From the NCBI GenBank assembly GCA_041749475.1, contig JBGTBD010000051.1, positions 1-32,920 of the forward strand: DNA of 32,920 nt. The letters run 5' to 3'. Position numbers and translations under genes: made by a program. This DNA is from JBGTBD01 sp041749475. Lineage in GTDB: Bacteria; Pseudomonadota; Alphaproteobacteria; Rickettsiales; UBA998. Below, in pieces: positions 31,651-32,920 of the stretch. The notes beneath the pieces were generated by a model, which was given only the letters and a program-made list of their open reading frames with translations, searched no databases and was not told the DNA's origin. Position 1 is the first letter of the stretch; each line of letters starts with the position of its first letter.

Positions 31651-32920
31651 CTATCGACTATTAGAGAGCAAAAAGGTTAATCTTTCTTGAATTTCCTCGG
31701 TGGAGGCGGGAAGGTCTTGTCCGCGCTCATACGCTTCCAGCAATTGCTGGTAAATCGCCGCCGCTTCGGCCCTCTCGTCCTTCTTGTCGTAAAGAATGGC
31801 GAGATTGTAGAGATAAACTAGGTTCTCCGGCGAAATACTATAGGCTTTGCGCATGGAATGAATAGCTGCTTCCATATTCCCTGATTTTTCGTAGAGAATC
31901 GCCATCTGCGCTGGGATAGGGCTGAAATCTGGGTTTTTAGCCTCCAGCTTTTCCATGATGGCAATCGCCGCTTCCGGCGATTCATCCCCCACCAGCGCGA
32001 GGAAGTTATTGAGCGCTTCCGTGTGGTTGGGATCAAGCGCCAGTAGTTTCCCGTAAACCGGCCGCGCCTCGTCGATCAACCCAAGGCGATGATAGGTGGT
32101 GGCGAGGCCGAAGAGGGCGGTCTTGTTCTGCGGGTCGCTGGAGAGGATTTCACGGTAGATAGTCACTGCGCTCTCAGTGTTGCCGCTGATAAGCGCTTCG
32201 TATGCCTGCTGGAGTTCGTAGCTGACATCGACCCTCGGTTGTTTCATCTCGATGTTCATATCCATGCTCTCGGATTTCACGACGTTGCCGCCGGGAAGCT
32301 CGACGTCCTGACTGGCGCGACTGATGTCGACGTCCTTGGCGGGTGTGCGCTGGGGCATCCCGGTCAGATCCTGCGGCAGCAGGGTGAGGATGGATTTGGT
32401 CTCCGGTGAAAGGTCGCGCATCGGATTATCATCCGGTACGGCGATGCTCAAACCGTCCGGCCCAAGCGGCCCGGTGATTGGCTCCGGCGGCGGTGGGATG
32501 GAGCCATCCTGCATCTCGGCGGTCTCGGTGACTGCCGAAGTGCTAAGGTCGGTCGGTGCATTCGTTCCCCCGACTGTTGGTGCGACGCTGATGGCCATTT
32601 TTGTGGCGGTCGGCGGTGGCGCAGCGGCGTCACTATCCTGCCGGATGAAGCTGCTCGGCTGCTCAGGCATGGACTCTTTCAGGAACGCATCCAGCTCGCT
32701 CTGTGCCTGCGCTTGTGCAATGGTAGGGTCGGTAGTGACGACGCTAGTGGCGGGCGTCCCCGGCACGGTGGTGATGGGCATTGCAGGTGGGGTGACAACG
32801 GGCGCAGCTTTCGGCGCGGCCGCCTGTTTGACCACAGGCGCCGGGGGTGGTGGAACGGGATTGCTGCTCCAGACCGGAGGCGGCGCACTGACTGCGGCGG
32901 GTGGAGGCACAGGCGCAGCA
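31651..32920 (-). CDS. Pro/Ala-rich TPR-repeat protein, N-terminus outside window
   Basis: The frame is open to the window edge and codes for Pro/Ala there, so the true start lies beyond; 422 residues are visible. The first ~210 are low-complexity (Pro, Ala, Thr, Val) and look disordered. The rest holds about four tetratricopeptide units, for example SAVTIYREILSSDPQNKTAL, DEARPVYGKLLALDPNHTEAL and AAIHSMRKAYSISPENLVYL. A Pro-rich region followed by TPRs next to pilT recalls MshN-type pilus assembly proteins, but this is inference from context. It is the likely first or middle gene of the pilus operon, with pilT 39 bp downstream. Confidence 0.75.
   Translation of the reverse strand, partial: AAPVPPPAAVSAPPPVWSSNPVPPPPAPVVKQAAAPKAAPVVTPPAMPITTVPGTPATSVVTTDPTIAQAQAQSELDAFLKESMPEQPSSFIRQDSDAAAPPPTATKMAISVAPTVGGTNAPTDLSTSAVTETAEMQDGSIPPPPEPITGPLGPDGLSIAVPDDNPMRDLSPETKSILTLLPQDLTGMPQRTPAKDVDISRASQDVELPGGNVVKSESMDMNIEMKQPRVDVSYELQQAYEALISGNTESAVTIYREILSSDPQNKTALFGLATTYHRLGLIDEARPVYGKLLALDPNHTEALNNFLALVGDESPEAAIAIMEKLEAKNPDFSPIPAQMAILYEKSGNMEAAIHSMRKAYSISPENLVYLYNLAILYDKKDERAEAAAIYQQLLEAYERGQDLPASTEEIQERLTFLLSNSR

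Noticed and set aside
1..32920. CRISPR array, tRNA or rRNA genes, insertion sequences
   Set aside because: No regularly spaced direct repeats, no tRNA-like T-loop and acceptor pairing, and no transposase frames were seen on reading both strands.

Overview
The window (roughly 55-60 % GC by eye) is chromosomal DNA from an alphaproteobacterium. The evidence is gene content and order. A short-form HPr kinase, rapZ, an EIIA of the mannose family and HPr form the alphaproteobacterial PTS regulatory locus. They are followed by divK and pleD, the Caulobacter-type cell-cycle and c-di-GMP regulators. Later come erpA/xthA, dgt-argS-SPOR-nagZ, tatABC-serS-surE-pcm-nlpD, and on the other strand rpsB-tsf-pyrH-frr-uppS-cdsA-dxr-rseP. 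PilT and PilU type ATPases point to a type IV pilus lineage; a Micavibrio- or Rhodospirillales-like group is possible, but I cannot fix the genus.

Layout. 1-4110 (+): PTS regulatory genes, then divK-pleD. 4253-6663 (-): an unrecognised membrane protein, xthA and erpA. 6844-13483 (+): dgt, argS, a SPOR-domain envelope protein, nagZ and tatABC. 13630-20958 (+): serS, three unrecognised genes, then surE-pcm-nlpD and tgt. 21053-21506 (+): an AT-rich toxin-antitoxin-like pair. 21503-29153 (-): the translation and envelope precursor cluster from rpsB down to rseP. 29340-32920 (-): pilU, pilT and the C-terminal part of a Pro/Ala-rich TPR protein that runs off the window.

Most genes are housekeeping. 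The features most worth attention are: (i) a low-GC island between serS and surE (14977-17250) encoding what looks like six divergent copies of one ~100-residue alpha/beta module in three proteins; (ii) an abrupt 180-bp, ~37 % GC patch inside serS that encodes its tRNA-binding coiled-coil arm, flanked by 63-67 % GC; (iii) a tRNA-guanine transglycosylase that keeps its catalytic aspartates but has lost all three zinc-binding cysteines; (iv) four related intergenic palindromic elements; (v) a 600-bp pyrH-tsf interval with its own apparent promoter, a 62-codon reading frame with a good ribosome-binding site, and a strong hairpin; (vi) departures from expected gene order (no scpAB between nagZ and tatA; no bamA after rseP). 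No rRNA, tRNA, CRISPR array, insertion sequence or prophage was seen.
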